Source of the DNA: an uncultured Oscillospiraceae bacterium
GTDB lineage: Bacteria > Bacillota > Clostridia > Oscillospirales > Oscillospiraceae
NCBI GenBank assembly: GCA_910588135.1
Contig: CAJUOT010000003.1
Span: 1-64,000, forward strand
Length of the DNA: 64,000 nt
Direction of reading: 5' to 3'
The stretch's first letter is position 1. Every line of letters starts with the position of its first letter. Both the position numbers and the translations under genes were made by a program. The notes under the pieces are model-generated. The model was not told the origin of the DNA, made no database searches, and saw nothing but the letters and a program-made list of their open reading frames with translations. This document shows, in pieces, positions 31,887 to 40,933 of this stretch.

Positions 31887-32804
31887 ATGGGTATGAACAC
31901 GATGAACAAGCAGGACGCGATCCGGGCGGAATTGGCGAAGGAATTGATCGTGCAGAACCTCAGGGAAGAGTACCGGCTCCGGCCCATCAAGGAATATGCG
32001 GAGCAGTTCGGCGTAGGGCTGGGGACGGTGCAGGCGGCGCTGAACGATTTGAAGGTCTCGGGCGCGGTGGAGCTGAACGCCTGCGGCGCCCAGGGGACCT
32101 TCCTGGCCCGGGTGGATCAGAAGGCCCTCTGGAAGATGAGCGGATACGGCATCCTGGTGGGGCTGCTCCCGCTGGACACCGGAAGGAGCATCAAGGGGCT
32201 GGCCACGGGCATTTACGAGGGCTTCACCCGATATGACCTGCCCATCCATATCCTCTTCGCCCGCGGAAGCGCGAACCGGACCGAGATTCTGACCCGTGGA
32301 AAGAGCGATTTCGTGGTCATGAGCGAGATGGCCTACCAGTACGCGCTGGAGCTGGGGAAGCCCCTGATGAAGGTGGGGGAGATCGGGCGCCGGGGCTGCT
32401 CCTATGGAATCCTGACCCGGAAAGGCGCCCCGGCGGAGACCTTCCGGCAGATTGCCTATGACAATTACTCCTATGAGCAGCGGGCGCTGGTCCGGGCCTG
32501 CTGGCCGGAGGAGCAGACCTGCGGCCGGTATCTGGGCGTGCAGCTGGCGGACCTGGTGCGGACCGGGCAGGTGGAGGCCGCGCTGGTCAACCACGAGGCG
32601 GAGCGGGAGGACGGGCAGGCCTTTGAGCTCCATCCGCTGAACGGGCTGGACCCGGAGATGAAGGCCCAGATGGACCGGGCGGTGATCGTGGTTTCAACGG
32701 AAAACCGGGCGCTGATGGACCTGCTGGCCATCGTGGCCTCCAAAGAGATCGTAACGCCGGTGCAGGAGGCAGTCATCCGGGGCGAACAGTTTGTGCGGTA
32801 TTAA
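31887..32804 (+). CDS. YhfZ-like transcriptional regulator (GntR-type HTH plus binding-protein-like domain)
   Basis: A 305-residue regulator. The N-terminal 70 residues form a winged-helix of the GntR type (LRPIKEYAEQFGVGLGTVQAAL is split by the recognition helix around 45-60). The rest resembles a solute-binding fold, as in YhfZ proteins, with segments GILVGLLPL and VVMSEMAYQYAL. It starts the nitrogenase-like operon just after a repressor-like operator, so autoregulation by a ligand of the pathway is likely. GAGGG precedes the first ATG; a second in-frame ATG lies 5 codons on. Confidence 0.75.
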   Translation: MGMNTMNKQDAIRAELAKELIVQNLREEYRLRPIKEYAEQFGVGLGTVQAALNDLKVSGAVELNACGAQGTFLARVDQKALWKMSGYGILVGLLPLDTGRSIKGLATGIYEGFTRYDLPIHILFARGSANRTEILTRGKSDFVVMSEMAYQYALELGKPLMKVGEIGRRGCSYGILTRKGAPAETFRQIAYDNYSYEQRALVRACWPEEQTCGRYLGVQLADLVRTGQVEAALVNHEAEREDGQAFELHPLNGLDPEMKAQMDRAVIVVSTENRALMDLLAIVASKEIVTPVQEAVIRGEQFVRY

Positions 32805-32846
32805 GGGGCCCGTCTCTCAGCGGCCCAGTTTGCAAAGGAGCGCGGA

Positions 32847-34211
32847 ATGCAGAAATATATTGGAAGCCTGGAAGGCTTTTTGGAAAAGGACTCCGGCCGG
32901 GACGAGGCGTTTTGGGCCGACTATCAGGTCTTGGGCCCGATGTTTTCCGCGCTGCGGATCTTCATGACCATGGACGACGTCCTCACCGTGATCGTGGGCG
33001 CCAAGGGGTGCGCCTACCATCTGAACTTCACCATTGTCGCCTGGGGGGAGATCGATTTCTATCTGGGCAAGCGCCCCCTTCCGGTGCTGGAATTCCGGCA
33101 GGAGCAGATCATCGGCGGCGATTTTTCCATCTCGCCCAGCTGGATGCGAAAGCTGAAGAGGCTGGCGGAAATCCACGGCGGCAGGCGGATCATGCTGTTC
33201 CCCACCGACGCCATGCTTTTGTGCGGGGCAGACCTGGCCGGGCTTGCACAGCGGATTCAGGAGGGGACGGGAGTGGGCACCGGCTTTATCAACGTATCCG
33301 CGGTCTCCAGCGCCAACCAGTGGGCGGGGTACGACGCCGCGCTCCAGGCCCTGTACGCGCCCTATCTGGACCGGGACTTTCAGCGCACGCAGTCGGTGAA
33401 CCTGGTGGGCTGGATGTGGCCGTCCCGCCACCGGGGGCACGAGATTGGCTGCTGCATTGATATGCTGCGGGAGGTGGGCATCCCGGTAAACACGGTGATC
33501 TCCGGCGGCATTTCCATCCGGGACATTGAAGCGAGCATGACCGCCGGGGCCAACGCGGTGGTCTGCTCCTCGGTGATGGGCGAGATGCTGGACAAGCTGG
33601 ACAAAAAGGGGATCACACTGGCGGGGCAGCGCGCGCCCTACGGCTTTTCCGGGACGCGGGAATGGCTGGACAGCATCGCCCAGGCGCTGGGGATGGACGT
33701 GACAGCGGCCATCGACGGGATGCAGGCCCGCTACCAGTCAAAGTTTTCAGAGAATAAAGAGAAGCTGCGGGGGAAAAAAGTGTTTGTCAGCGGCGGGCCG
33801 GGCCGCCTGATCGGCCTGCTGCACACGCTGATGGACTATGAGATGGACATACAGGTGGCCTGTATGTTCTGGCCCCATGACTGGAGCCGGGACGATATCC
33901 GCCACATGATGGAACAGCACCACCTGCGGGTCAAGGAGTTCATCCTTTCGCCGGGGCTGGACGATCTGGAGCGGGTGGCGTCGCAGTACGCCTTCGACGT
34001 CTGGCTGGGCGGCTACCAGGAGCAGCACACCTGCAAACGCCACCAGATTCCTTTCGTCCCGATCACGGTATACACCACGCCCCACGTGGGGTTTGAGGGG
34101 GCGGTCAATCTGGGGAACAAACTGCTTTTGGCTATGGGAGGCTTTTCCTTTACGGAGAGCTCCTTCTCAGCCAGGGAAGTGGAGGGATACCTATGTCCGC
34201 CCAACGCTTAG
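32847..34211 (+). CDS. Nitrogenase component 1-like protein, D-type subunit
   Basis: A 454-residue member of the nitrogenase/oxidoreductase component 1 family. By hand alignment with NifD, Cys55 (VGAKGCAYH) matches the P-cluster ligand Cys88. The matches to Cys62 and Cys154 are not cysteines (Asp121 replaces the latter, with Cys126 close by). Cys240 (ANAVVCSSVMGEM) matches the FeMo-cofactor ligand Cys275. His413 lies one position from the cofactor histidine (TTPHVGFEG). It overlaps the next gene by 19 bp. The pattern differs from NifD, BchN/BchB and CfbD as I know them. Substrate unknown. Confidence 0.85.
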   Translation: MQKYIGSLEGFLEKDSGRDEAFWADYQVLGPMFSALRIFMTMDDVLTVIVGAKGCAYHLNFTIVAWGEIDFYLGKRPLPVLEFRQEQIIGGDFSISPSWMRKLKRLAEIHGGRRIMLFPTDAMLLCGADLAGLAQRIQEGTGVGTGFINVSAVSSANQWAGYDAALQALYAPYLDRDFQRTQSVNLVGWMWPSRHRGHEIGCCIDMLREVGIPVNTVISGGISIRDIEASMTAGANAVVCSSVMGEMLDKLDKKGITLAGQRAPYGFSGTREWLDSIAQALGMDVTAAIDGMQARYQSKFSENKEKLRGKKVFVSGGPGRLIGLLHTLMDYEMDIQVACMFWPHDWSRDDIRHMMEQHHLRVKEFILSPGLDDLERVASQYAFDVWLGGYQEQHTCKRHQIPFVPITVYTTPHVGFEGAVNLGNKLLLAMGGFSFTESSFSAREVEGYLCPPNA

Positions 34212-35371
34212 AGCCGATGACAGGCTGCGGGATTCTGGGCGCGCTGAAATGCGTGGCCGGCATGCCGGGCGTGCTGCCGATGATCCATGGCCCCCTCAGC
34301 TGTTCGTCGGGGCACAGGCTGGCCCTGCTTTACGCGGGGGTGGAGCCTCTGCTGCCCACCACAAACGTCACCGACCCGGACATCGTCCTGGGAACCCTGG
34401 ACCGGCTGGAGCGGGCGTTGGAGGAGGCGTGGGCGCGGTATCATCCGCCTTTGCTGGCGCTGATCCTGACCTGCGCCACCAGCATGGCCGGGGAGGATTT
34501 CTCCCGGCTGCTGCTGGCCTATGAGCGGCGCACCGGCGGGCGGGCCATCCTGGTGGACGGCAGCGCCCTGGCGGGGGACGAGCTCACCGCGCCCTACGAG
34601 GTGTACCGGCTCTTGTGCGAAGCATGGGCGCTCACCCAGGGAACCGGCCCGGATATTGTGCTGGAGGGGCTTGCCCGGACGGACTACGGCTCTGCGTGGG
34701 AGTACCCCGCGCTGTCCGCGCTGGTGGAGCGGGCCACGGGACGGACCGTGCTCCCCGGCCTGTTCTCCGGCATGGACGCGGCGGACCCCCGGCAGCGGGA
34801 ACGCTATAACCGGGCCCGGAAATATCAGATGGGCCTGCTGTGGAAAAACTCCACTCAGGCCATACCGGCGCCCTATGGGATTGAGGGAACCCGCTCCTTT
34901 CTGGAATCCCTCTGCGGCCCGGGCGGGCTGACCGCCGAGGGGGCGCGGGAGCACCTGGACCAGGCGGCGGCCATGGGGCCGCTGGCGGCCCGGCTGAAGG
35001 CGCTGGCCGTTCCGGTGGCCGTGGAGAGCGCGGGCTGGCAGGGCTATGGCCTGGCCCGGTTCCTGAGCCGGGAGCTGGGCTGCCGGGTGCTGCTGAGCGT
35101 GGACCAGGAGATTCCGGACATCCCGTGGGAGAACGTGTGCGAGGAATTTTACGAGGACGTGGGCCGGTTCGAGCTGGTGGAGCTGATGGAGGCGTTTGGA
35201 ACCCGGCTGGCATTCGGCTCCTCCAATATCCAGGCGGATGGCAGATGGGGGTACATCCCGCTGTTCCAGCCGGTCTGGCGCACCGTGGAAGCGGAGGGCG
35301 TCCTGATGGGATACGAGGGGGCGCAGCGCGTCGCACAGGCTCTGCTGGCCCTGGCGGAGGGAAAAACATGA
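34193..35371 (+). CDS. Nitrogenase component 1-like protein, K-type subunit
   Basis: A 392-residue component 1 homologue. Three cysteines match the NifK P-cluster ligands: Cys12 (TGCGILGALK), Cys37 (GPLSCSSG) and Cys94 (ILTCATSMAGED). It is shorter than NifK (about 520) and nearer in size to BchN-type subunits. Together with Cys55 of the partner this makes four ligands, enough for one [4Fe-4S] cluster. It is translationally linked to the D-type gene (19-bp overlap) and to the NifH-like gene (ATGA overlap), so the three subunits are made together. Confidence 0.85.
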   Translation: MSAQRLEPMTGCGILGALKCVAGMPGVLPMIHGPLSCSSGHRLALLYAGVEPLLPTTNVTDPDIVLGTLDRLERALEEAWARYHPPLLALILTCATSMAGEDFSRLLLAYERRTGGRAILVDGSALAGDELTAPYEVYRLLCEAWALTQGTGPDIVLEGLARTDYGSAWEYPALSALVERATGRTVLPGLFSGMDAADPRQRERYNRARKYQMGLLWKNSTQAIPAPYGIEGTRSFLESLCGPGGLTAEGAREHLDQAAAMGPLAARLKALAVPVAVESAGWQGYGLARFLSRELGCRVLLSVDQEIPDIPWENVCEEFYEDVGRFELVELMEAFGTRLAFGSSNIQADGRWGYIPLFQPVWRTVEAEGVLMGYEGAQRVAQALLALAEGKT

Positions 35372-36180
35372 GACGGCATATCGCGCTTTATGGAAAAGGG
35401 GGCATCGGGAAGACCACCGTCTCCCTCAATCTGGCGCTGTCCCTGGCAAAGCGGGGGATAAAGGTGCTGCTGGTCGGGTGCGACCCGAAGCAGGACACCA
35501 CCCGCCTGCTGGCGGACCGGCCCCTGCCGTCCATTATGGAGCAGTACGACGGCCTGCTCCACGGGCGCGTTCCCCCGGAGCAGGTGATCCTCCGTCCCCG
35601 GGAAAACCTCTGGTGCTGTGAGGTGGGGGGGCCGAAGCCGGGGGTGGGCTGCGCCGGGCGGGGCATCACCATCGCGCTGGGCTATCTGGACAAGACGGGG
35701 TATTTTGAGCGCAGCGACGTGGTGCTTTACGACGTGCTGGGGGATATCGTGTGCGGAGGATTCGCCTCGCCGGTGACCCGGGGGTACGCGGAGCAGATCT
35801 ACGTGGTGTCCTCCGGGGAACAGGCCTCCCTTTTCGCGGCCAACAACCTGATCCGGGGGATGCAGGCCATCCGCCGCCCCGTGTCCGGCATCCTGTACAA
35901 CGGGCGCGGCTTCCGGGGCGAGGACGCCATCATGGAGGAGTTCAGCGCCGCGGTCCGGGTGCCGGTGACGGCCAGGATTCCCTACGCCGAAGAGATCAAG
36001 CTGGGGGAGATCCGCAGGAAGGCCATCTGCGAGTGTCCGGGCGCGGAGCATATCGCCGCCCATTACGAGGCGCTGGCCGGCCGCCTGCTGGAGGAGGGGC
36101 CGCCGCCCTGCGAACCCGCGCCGCTGGAGACAGAGGCGCTCTACGAATTGATCCGCAGAAAATACTTTGAGGTGATGTAG
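35368..36180 (+). CDS. NifH/BchL-like ATP-dependent iron-sulfur reductase
   Basis: A 270-residue homologue of the nitrogenase iron protein. Walker A GKGGIGKTT is at 9-17. The two cysteines that hold the intersubunit [4Fe-4S] cluster are present: Cys95 (GVGCAGRGI) and Cys129 (DVLGDIVCGGFA). The family dimer hydrolyses ATP while passing single electrons to component 1. AGGGAAAA precedes the ATG at 35368, which overlaps the previous stop. All key residues are intact, so this is a working reductase in all likelihood. I leave the symbol blank because it is not a nitrogen-fixation nifH by context. Confidence 0.92.
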   Translation: MRRHIALYGKGGIGKTTVSLNLALSLAKRGIKVLLVGCDPKQDTTRLLADRPLPSIMEQYDGLLHGRVPPEQVILRPRENLWCCEVGGPKPGVGCAGRGITIALGYLDKTGYFERSDVVLYDVLGDIVCGGFASPVTRGYAEQIYVVSSGEQASLFAANNLIRGMQAIRRPVSGILYNGRGFRGEDAIMEEFSAAVRVPVTARIPYAEEIKLGEIRRKAICECPGAEHIAAHYEALAGRLLEEGPPPCEPAPLETEALYELIRRKYFEVM

Positions 36181-37194
36181 GTGGGCAACGGAATGGATCG
36201 GGCTCCGCATTTGCTGGAGCTGGAGCACCTGACGACCTGCTTTCGAAGCGACCAGGGCGAGCTGCCCGCGGTGGACGATGTCAGCTGGTATGTGGACAAG
36301 GGGGAAATTGTGGCCATTGTCGGCGAGTCCGGTTCCGGCAAGACGGTCAGCTGCCTGTCCATTTTGAATCTGGCCAGCCAGGACGGCAGCGCGGCCATTT
36401 CCGGCAGCATCCGGCTGGAGGGGCGGGAGCTGGTGGGACTCAGTCCGGCCGAACTGCAAAAGGTGCGGGGCAAGGAGATCGGCATGATCTTCCAGGAGCC
36501 GATGACCTCGCTGAACCCTGTGTTTACCGTGGGCGGCCAGATCGATGAGACCCTGCGGGCCCACACGGACCTGACGCGGGCCGAGCGGAAAAAACGGATC
36601 ATCGAGCTGCTGGAACTGGTGGGTATCCCGGAGGCGGCGCGGCGGGCCAAGTGCTACCCCCACGAGCTGTCCGGCGGAATGAAGCAGCGGGTCATGATCG
36701 CAATGGCCCTGTCGTGCAGCCCGAAGATTCTCATCGCGGACGAGCCCACCACCGCGCTGGATGTGACCATCCAGGCGCAGGTGCTGAACCTGCTCCGGCA
36801 GCTGCGGGACCGGCTGGGGATGTCCATCATCATCGTGACCCACGACCTGGGCGTGGTGGCGAATTTCGCCGAGCGGGTGATCGTCATGTACGCCGGGTGC
36901 ATTGTGGAGCAGGGGAGCACCCGGGCGGTGCTGAAGAACCCCAGGCACTGGTACACCAAAGGGCTGCTGGCGTCCATTCCCCGGCTTTCCGCGCAGAAGG
37001 GGGTCGAGCTGACCGTGATCCCCGGAAACGTGCCGGACATCTCGGAAATGCCGGCGGGGTGCCGGTTCTGCACCCGGTGCGGGCACGCGCAGCCCCTCTG
37101 CCGGGAACAGCGCCCGCCGATGACGGAGCTGGGCGGGGGCCACGGCGCCGCCTGCTGGGCCTGCGCGGCCGGGGAGGGGGAAGCTCATGAGTAA
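36181..37194 (+). CDS. Oligopeptide/nickel-type ABC transporter ATPase (OppD/DppD-like)
   Basis: A 337-residue ATPase of a peptide/opine/nickel importer. Walker A GESGSGKT (about 49), Q-loop MIFQEPMTSLNP, signature LSGGMKQR and Walker B ILIADEPTT are intact. The C-terminal region has the cysteine-rich stretch CRFCTRCGHAQPLC seen in this subfamily. The GTG at 36181 directly follows the NifH-like stop and is preceded by GAGG; an ATG 4 codons on is possible. It overlaps the next ATPase gene by 8 bp. It belongs to the nitrogenase-like operon. Confidence 0.92.
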   Translation: MGNGMDRAPHLLELEHLTTCFRSDQGELPAVDDVSWYVDKGEIVAIVGESGSGKTVSCLSILNLASQDGSAAISGSIRLEGRELVGLSPAELQKVRGKEIGMIFQEPMTSLNPVFTVGGQIDETLRAHTDLTRAERKKRIIELLELVGIPEAARRAKCYPHELSGGMKQRVMIAMALSCSPKILIADEPTTALDVTIQAQVLNLLRQLRDRLGMSIIIVTHDLGVVANFAERVIVMYAGCIVEQGSTRAVLKNPRHWYTKGLLASIPRLSAQKGVELTVIPGNVPDISEMPAGCRFCTRCGHAQPLCREQRPPMTELGGGHGAACWACAAGEGEAHE

Positions 37195-38167
37195 TCAGAA
37201 GGTTCCGTTGATTCAGGCTGAACACGTTGTGAAGCATTTCCCCGTGAAGGGCGGGATCATCCCCCGGAACGTGGACAGCGTAAAGGCCGTCAACGACGTA
37301 TCCCTTGAAATTTATCCGGGGGAGACCTTTGGCCTGGTGGGGGAGAGCGGCTGCGGAAAATCCACCCTGGGCAATATCCTGCTGGGGCTGGAACGGCCCA
37401 CCGGCGGCAAGGTGCTCTACAACGGAACGGATGTCTACCGCTGCGGCAGGGCGGCGCGCAAAAAGCTGCGCCAGGAGATCCAGGTGGTCTTTCAGGACCC
37501 CTACGAGTCGCTGAACCCCAGGATGATGGTGGGGGAGCTGGTGGCGGAGGGGCTGAACATCCGCGGCGGGATGAGCGGGGAGGAGAAGCACCGGCGGGTG
37601 CTGGATATGCTGGAGCAGGTGGGGCTGAACCCGGAGCACTACAACCGGTATCCCCACGAGTTTTCCGGGGGACAGCGGCAGCGGATCGGGATTGCCCGGG
37701 CGCTGATCGTGGAGCCCAAGTTCATCATCTGCGACGAGCCGGTGTCCGCGCTGGACGTGTCCGTACAGGCCCAGATTCTGAACCTGCTGTCCGGCCTGCA
37801 GAAAAAGTATCACATGACCTACCTGTTCATCGCCCACGGGCTGAACGTGGTGAAATACCTCAGCGACCGGATCGGCGTGATGTACCTGGGCCAGCTGGTG
37901 GAGGTGGCCGATTCCCAGGAGCTGTTCCGGTCGCCCCGGCACCCCTACACCCAGGCCCTGCTCCGGGCCATCCCGGACGTGGACCGGGTGGACGGCCGGC
38001 TGCCGGAGACCCTCTCCGGCGACGTGCCCAGCCCCCTCGCTCTGCCGGAGGGGTGCCTGTTCCACCCGCGCTGCGGCCAATGCACCGAAAAATGTAAAAC
38101 AGTGCGCCCCGAGCTGAGGCAGGTGGGGAGCACGTTGGTCCGCTGCCACTTGTGCGGCGGAAGCTGA
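37187..38167 (+). CDS. Oligopeptide/nickel-type ABC transporter ATPase (OppF/DppF-like)
   Basis: A 326-residue second ATPase subunit. Walker A GESGCGKST, Q-loop VVFQDPYESLNPR, signature FSGGQRQR and Walker B FIICDEPVSALD are complete. It pairs with the preceding ATPase to power the two permeases encoded downstream. GGGGAAG precedes the ATG. The transporter could import the enzyme's substrate, a metal complex or a peptide-bound molecule. Confidence 0.92.
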   Translation: MSNQKVPLIQAEHVVKHFPVKGGIIPRNVDSVKAVNDVSLEIYPGETFGLVGESGCGKSTLGNILLGLERPTGGKVLYNGTDVYRCGRAARKKLRQEIQVVFQDPYESLNPRMMVGELVAEGLNIRGGMSGEEKHRRVLDMLEQVGLNPEHYNRYPHEFSGGQRQRIGIARALIVEPKFIICDEPVSALDVSVQAQILNLLSGLQKKYHMTYLFIAHGLNVVKYLSDRIGVMYLGQLVEVADSQELFRSPRHPYTQALLRAIPDVDRVDGRLPETLSGDVPSPLALPEGCLFHPRCGQCTEKCKTVRPELRQVGSTLVRCHLCGGS

Positions 38168-38228
38168 AGCCTTGGATACGCCCCGAGCGGGGATTGATCC
38201 AATATTACAAAACAGGAGGAAGAACAAG

Positions 38229-39893
38229 ATGCGCCATCATTGGGGGAAAAAAGTAATGTCCATGCTCCTCGCCGGCCTGCTGACGGCCTCTATGGCCGCG
38301 TGCGGCGGGCAGCCGTCCGGGCAGTCCAATCCGCCTGCGGACCCGTCCGCGCCGCCCGCCAGCAGCACGCCGCCGGAGGACGCGGGCCCGAAGTACGGGG
38401 GAACCCTGACCACCTACACCTCCGCCGACCCGAAGGCCTTCGACCCGGCGACCCTGAGCGCCTGGGACCAGACCATCGTGGCCGCCAACCTGCTGGAGGG
38501 CCTGGTGCGCCTGAACCCGGAGGGCACGGACATCGAGCCGGGCATTGCCAAGGACTGGACGGTGTCGGACGACGGCCTGGTCTGGACGTTCAACCTGCGG
38601 GACAACGCCCAGTTCCACAACGGCCGCGGCGTCACGGCCCAGGATTTCAAATATTCCTTTGAGCGCGTCGCCAATCCGGCCACCGCCTCCCCTGCGGCCT
38701 GGATGCTCAACAAGCTGGAGGGCTTCGAGGCCTACCAGTCCGGCGCCGCCAGCGAGATCACCGGCATCAAGGCCGTGGACGATCACACGCTGGAGCTGAC
38801 CCTGACGGAGGCGTTCGCGCCCTTCGTCTCCATCCTGTCCTCCGCCAGTCTGGCCGTGGTGCCCCAGGAGGAAGTGGAGAAGTGGGGGGACGACTTCGGC
38901 CAGCACGTGGTGGCCGCCGGCCCCTTCACCCTGGGCGAGTGGAACTTCAACCAGGACCTGACCATCAACGCCTTCGACGGATACTGGGCGGGCCGGCCCT
39001 ACCTGGACAGCGTGAAGTTCCGCGTGATCAACGACGAGAACACCCGCATCGTGGAGTTCGACGCCCAGACCCTGGATATCGCCTGGATCACCCCGGCCCA
39101 CTACGACCGGCTGATGTCCGACTCCCGGTACACCGACAGCATCGGCTACGCCTACACCCTGCACACCAGCTTCCTGGTGTTCAACATGGAAAAGGAGCCC
39201 TTTGGAAGCAACAAGGCCCTGCGGGAGGCGGTGCTGTGCGCCCTCGACACCCAGGCCGTGATTGATATGCTCCAAAACCGCGCCGCCGTGGCCAACAACC
39301 TTCTGACGGACACCATGCTGGGCGCGGTGGAGAGCAGCGGCGTGCCGCCCTACGACGTGGAAAAGGCCAAGGCGCTGATGGTGGAGGCCGGCTATCCCGA
39401 CGGGCTGTCCCAGACCTTTGACGTGATCACCCCGCCCTGGAACAACAACATCAAAATTCTGGAGATCTACCAGCAGAATCTGAAGGAGATCGGCATCAAC
39501 ATCGAGATCAAGGCCATTGAGAACTCCGCCTACAACGAGGCCCGCAACAGCGGCGACTTTGACATCGCCTGGGCCAACATCGTGGCCGGCTATCCCGACT
39601 CCGACGCCATGTTCTATCCGCTGCTGCATTCGGACAACATCGGCGCCTCCGGCAACTACGCCCGCTACAGCAACGCGGAGGTCGACGCCCTGCTGGACAA
39701 GGCCCGCGCCTCCACCGACGACGATGAGCGCGCGCAGCTGTACCGCCAGATCGACGCGCTGGTGCTGGAGGATATGCCCTATGCCTACCTGACCCACAAC
39801 ATTTACGTGGATATCTGCCAGCCCTTTGTGAAGGATTACTGCCCCAGCGCGCTGGATGTGAGCACCTACCACCGGGTCTGGCTGGACAAGTGA
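38229..39893 (+). CDS. Solute-binding lipoprotein of the ABC transporter (family 5, DppA/NikA-like)
   Basis: A 554-residue extracytoplasmic binding protein with a lipobox (TASMAAC), a Pro/Ser linker, then the family 5 fold (TLTTYTSADPKAFDPATL, EPGIAKDWTVSDDG, GPFTLGEW). Members bind peptides, heme, nickel complexes or opines. AGGAGG lies 9 bases before the ATG at 38229. A long GC hairpin follows in the gap before the permease gene, which could raise the amount of binding protein over the membrane subunits. Ligand unknown; knowing it would help identify the reductase substrate. Confidence 0.92.
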   Translation: MRHHWGKKVMSMLLAGLLTASMAACGGQPSGQSNPPADPSAPPASSTPPEDAGPKYGGTLTTYTSADPKAFDPATLSAWDQTIVAANLLEGLVRLNPEGTDIEPGIAKDWTVSDDGLVWTFNLRDNAQFHNGRGVTAQDFKYSFERVANPATASPAAWMLNKLEGFEAYQSGAASEITGIKAVDDHTLELTLTEAFAPFVSILSSASLAVVPQEEVEKWGDDFGQHVVAAGPFTLGEWNFNQDLTINAFDGYWAGRPYLDSVKFRVINDENTRIVEFDAQTLDIAWITPAHYDRLMSDSRYTDSIGYAYTLHTSFLVFNMEKEPFGSNKALREAVLCALDTQAVIDMLQNRAAVANNLLTDTMLGAVESSGVPPYDVEKAKALMVEAGYPDGLSQTFDVITPPWNNNIKILEIYQQNLKEIGINIEIKAIENSAYNEARNSGDFDIAWANIVAGYPDSDAMFYPLLHSDNIGASGNYARYSNAEVDALLDKARASTDDDERAQLYRQIDALVLEDMPYAYLTHNIYVDICQPFVKDYCPSALDVSTYHRVWLDK

Positions 39894-39918
39894 GAACCGT
39901 ATAGACGAAAAAGGAGTC

Positions 39919-39945
39919 CGGCACGCCCCCAAACGGGGCGTGCCG
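39919..39945 (+). terminator. Intercistronic hairpin after the binding-protein gene
   Basis: A perfect 11-bp stem (CGGCACGCCCC with its complement at 39935-39945) and no T-run. Probably stabilises the upstream mRNA or partly stops transcription. Confidence 0.6.
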
Positions 39946-39990
39946 AACCCGCGCCGCAGATGAACCCCAAGGAAAGGCTGGAATGGCATT

Positions 39991-40917
39991 ATGACTCGTT
40001 ACATTATACGCAGGCTGCTGGCGCTGATCCCGGTCGTCCTGGGGCTGACGCTGGTGGTGTTCCTCCTGGTCAACGTGGTCCCGGGGGACACGGCCCGGCT
40101 GATCGCAGGCGAGTATGCGGACGAAAAGACGGTGGAATCCATCCGGGTGGCTATGGGACTGGACAAGCCCGTCTTGGAGCAGTACAAAAATTATCTGCTT
40201 TCGCTGGCAAAGGGGGATCTGGGGCGGTCCTACCAGACCCACCGCCCCGTGGCGGAGGAGCTGATGACGGTATTCCCCAAGACCATCCAGGTGGCCTTGA
40301 CAACCGAGGTCATCAGTATTATTGTAGGGCTGCTGCTGGGCATGACGGCCGCGCTGCACCGCGGGTCGCTGTATGACCGCGGAATCAGTATGTTCGGGGT
40401 GCTGGGCCTCTCCATCCCGCAGTTCTGGTTCGCCCTGATCCTCCAGCTTCTGCTGGCGGTGCAGCTGAAATGGCTGCCGCCCTCCGGATATCAGAACGGC
40501 TTTGATATTTATATCATACTGCCGGCCATCACGCTGGGAATTCCGTCAGCGGGAATGATGTCCCGGGTTTCCCGGTCGGCCTTTCTGGAGGTCATCCCCC
40601 AGAACTATATCCGCACCGCCAGGGCGAAGGGCCTGCGGGAGCGGTCGGTGGTGTGGAAGCACGCGCTGAAAAACGCGCTGATCCCGGTGCTCTCGCTGGT
40701 GGGGACGGATATGAGCCGCCTGCTCACCGGGACAATGATCGTGGAAAGTGTCTTTACCTGGCCGGGCATCGGGAAATACGGATACGACGCGCTGTTTTAC
40801 AAGGATATGCCGGCACTCCAGGGGACAGTGCTGGTGCTGGCCGTCGCGATCTGCCTGGTCAACCTGTTTGTGGACATCCTGTACGCCGCCGCGGACCCCC
40901 GGGTGCGGTACAGCTGA
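39991..40917 (+). CDS. ABC transporter permease (OppB/DppB-like)
   Basis: A 308-residue permease with six membrane helices and the EAA-loop region (NYIRTARAKGLRERSVVWKHALKNAL is split around the conserved RAKG). The N-terminal YIIRRLLALIPVVLGL is typical of this subunit. GGAAAGG lies upstream at long spacing. It works with the OppC-like subunit encoded next. Confidence 0.93.
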   Translation: MTRYIIRRLLALIPVVLGLTLVVFLLVNVVPGDTARLIAGEYADEKTVESIRVAMGLDKPVLEQYKNYLLSLAKGDLGRSYQTHRPVAEELMTVFPKTIQVALTTEVISIIVGLLLGMTAALHRGSLYDRGISMFGVLGLSIPQFWFALILQLLLAVQLKWLPPSGYQNGFDIYIILPAITLGIPSAGMMSRVSRSAFLEVIPQNYIRTARAKGLRERSVVWKHALKNALIPVLSLVGTDMSRLLTGTMIVESVFTWPGIGKYGYDALFYKDMPALQGTVLVLAVAICLVNLFVDILYAAADPRVRYS

Positions 40918-40933
40918 TCGGGGGGGAGCGCAT

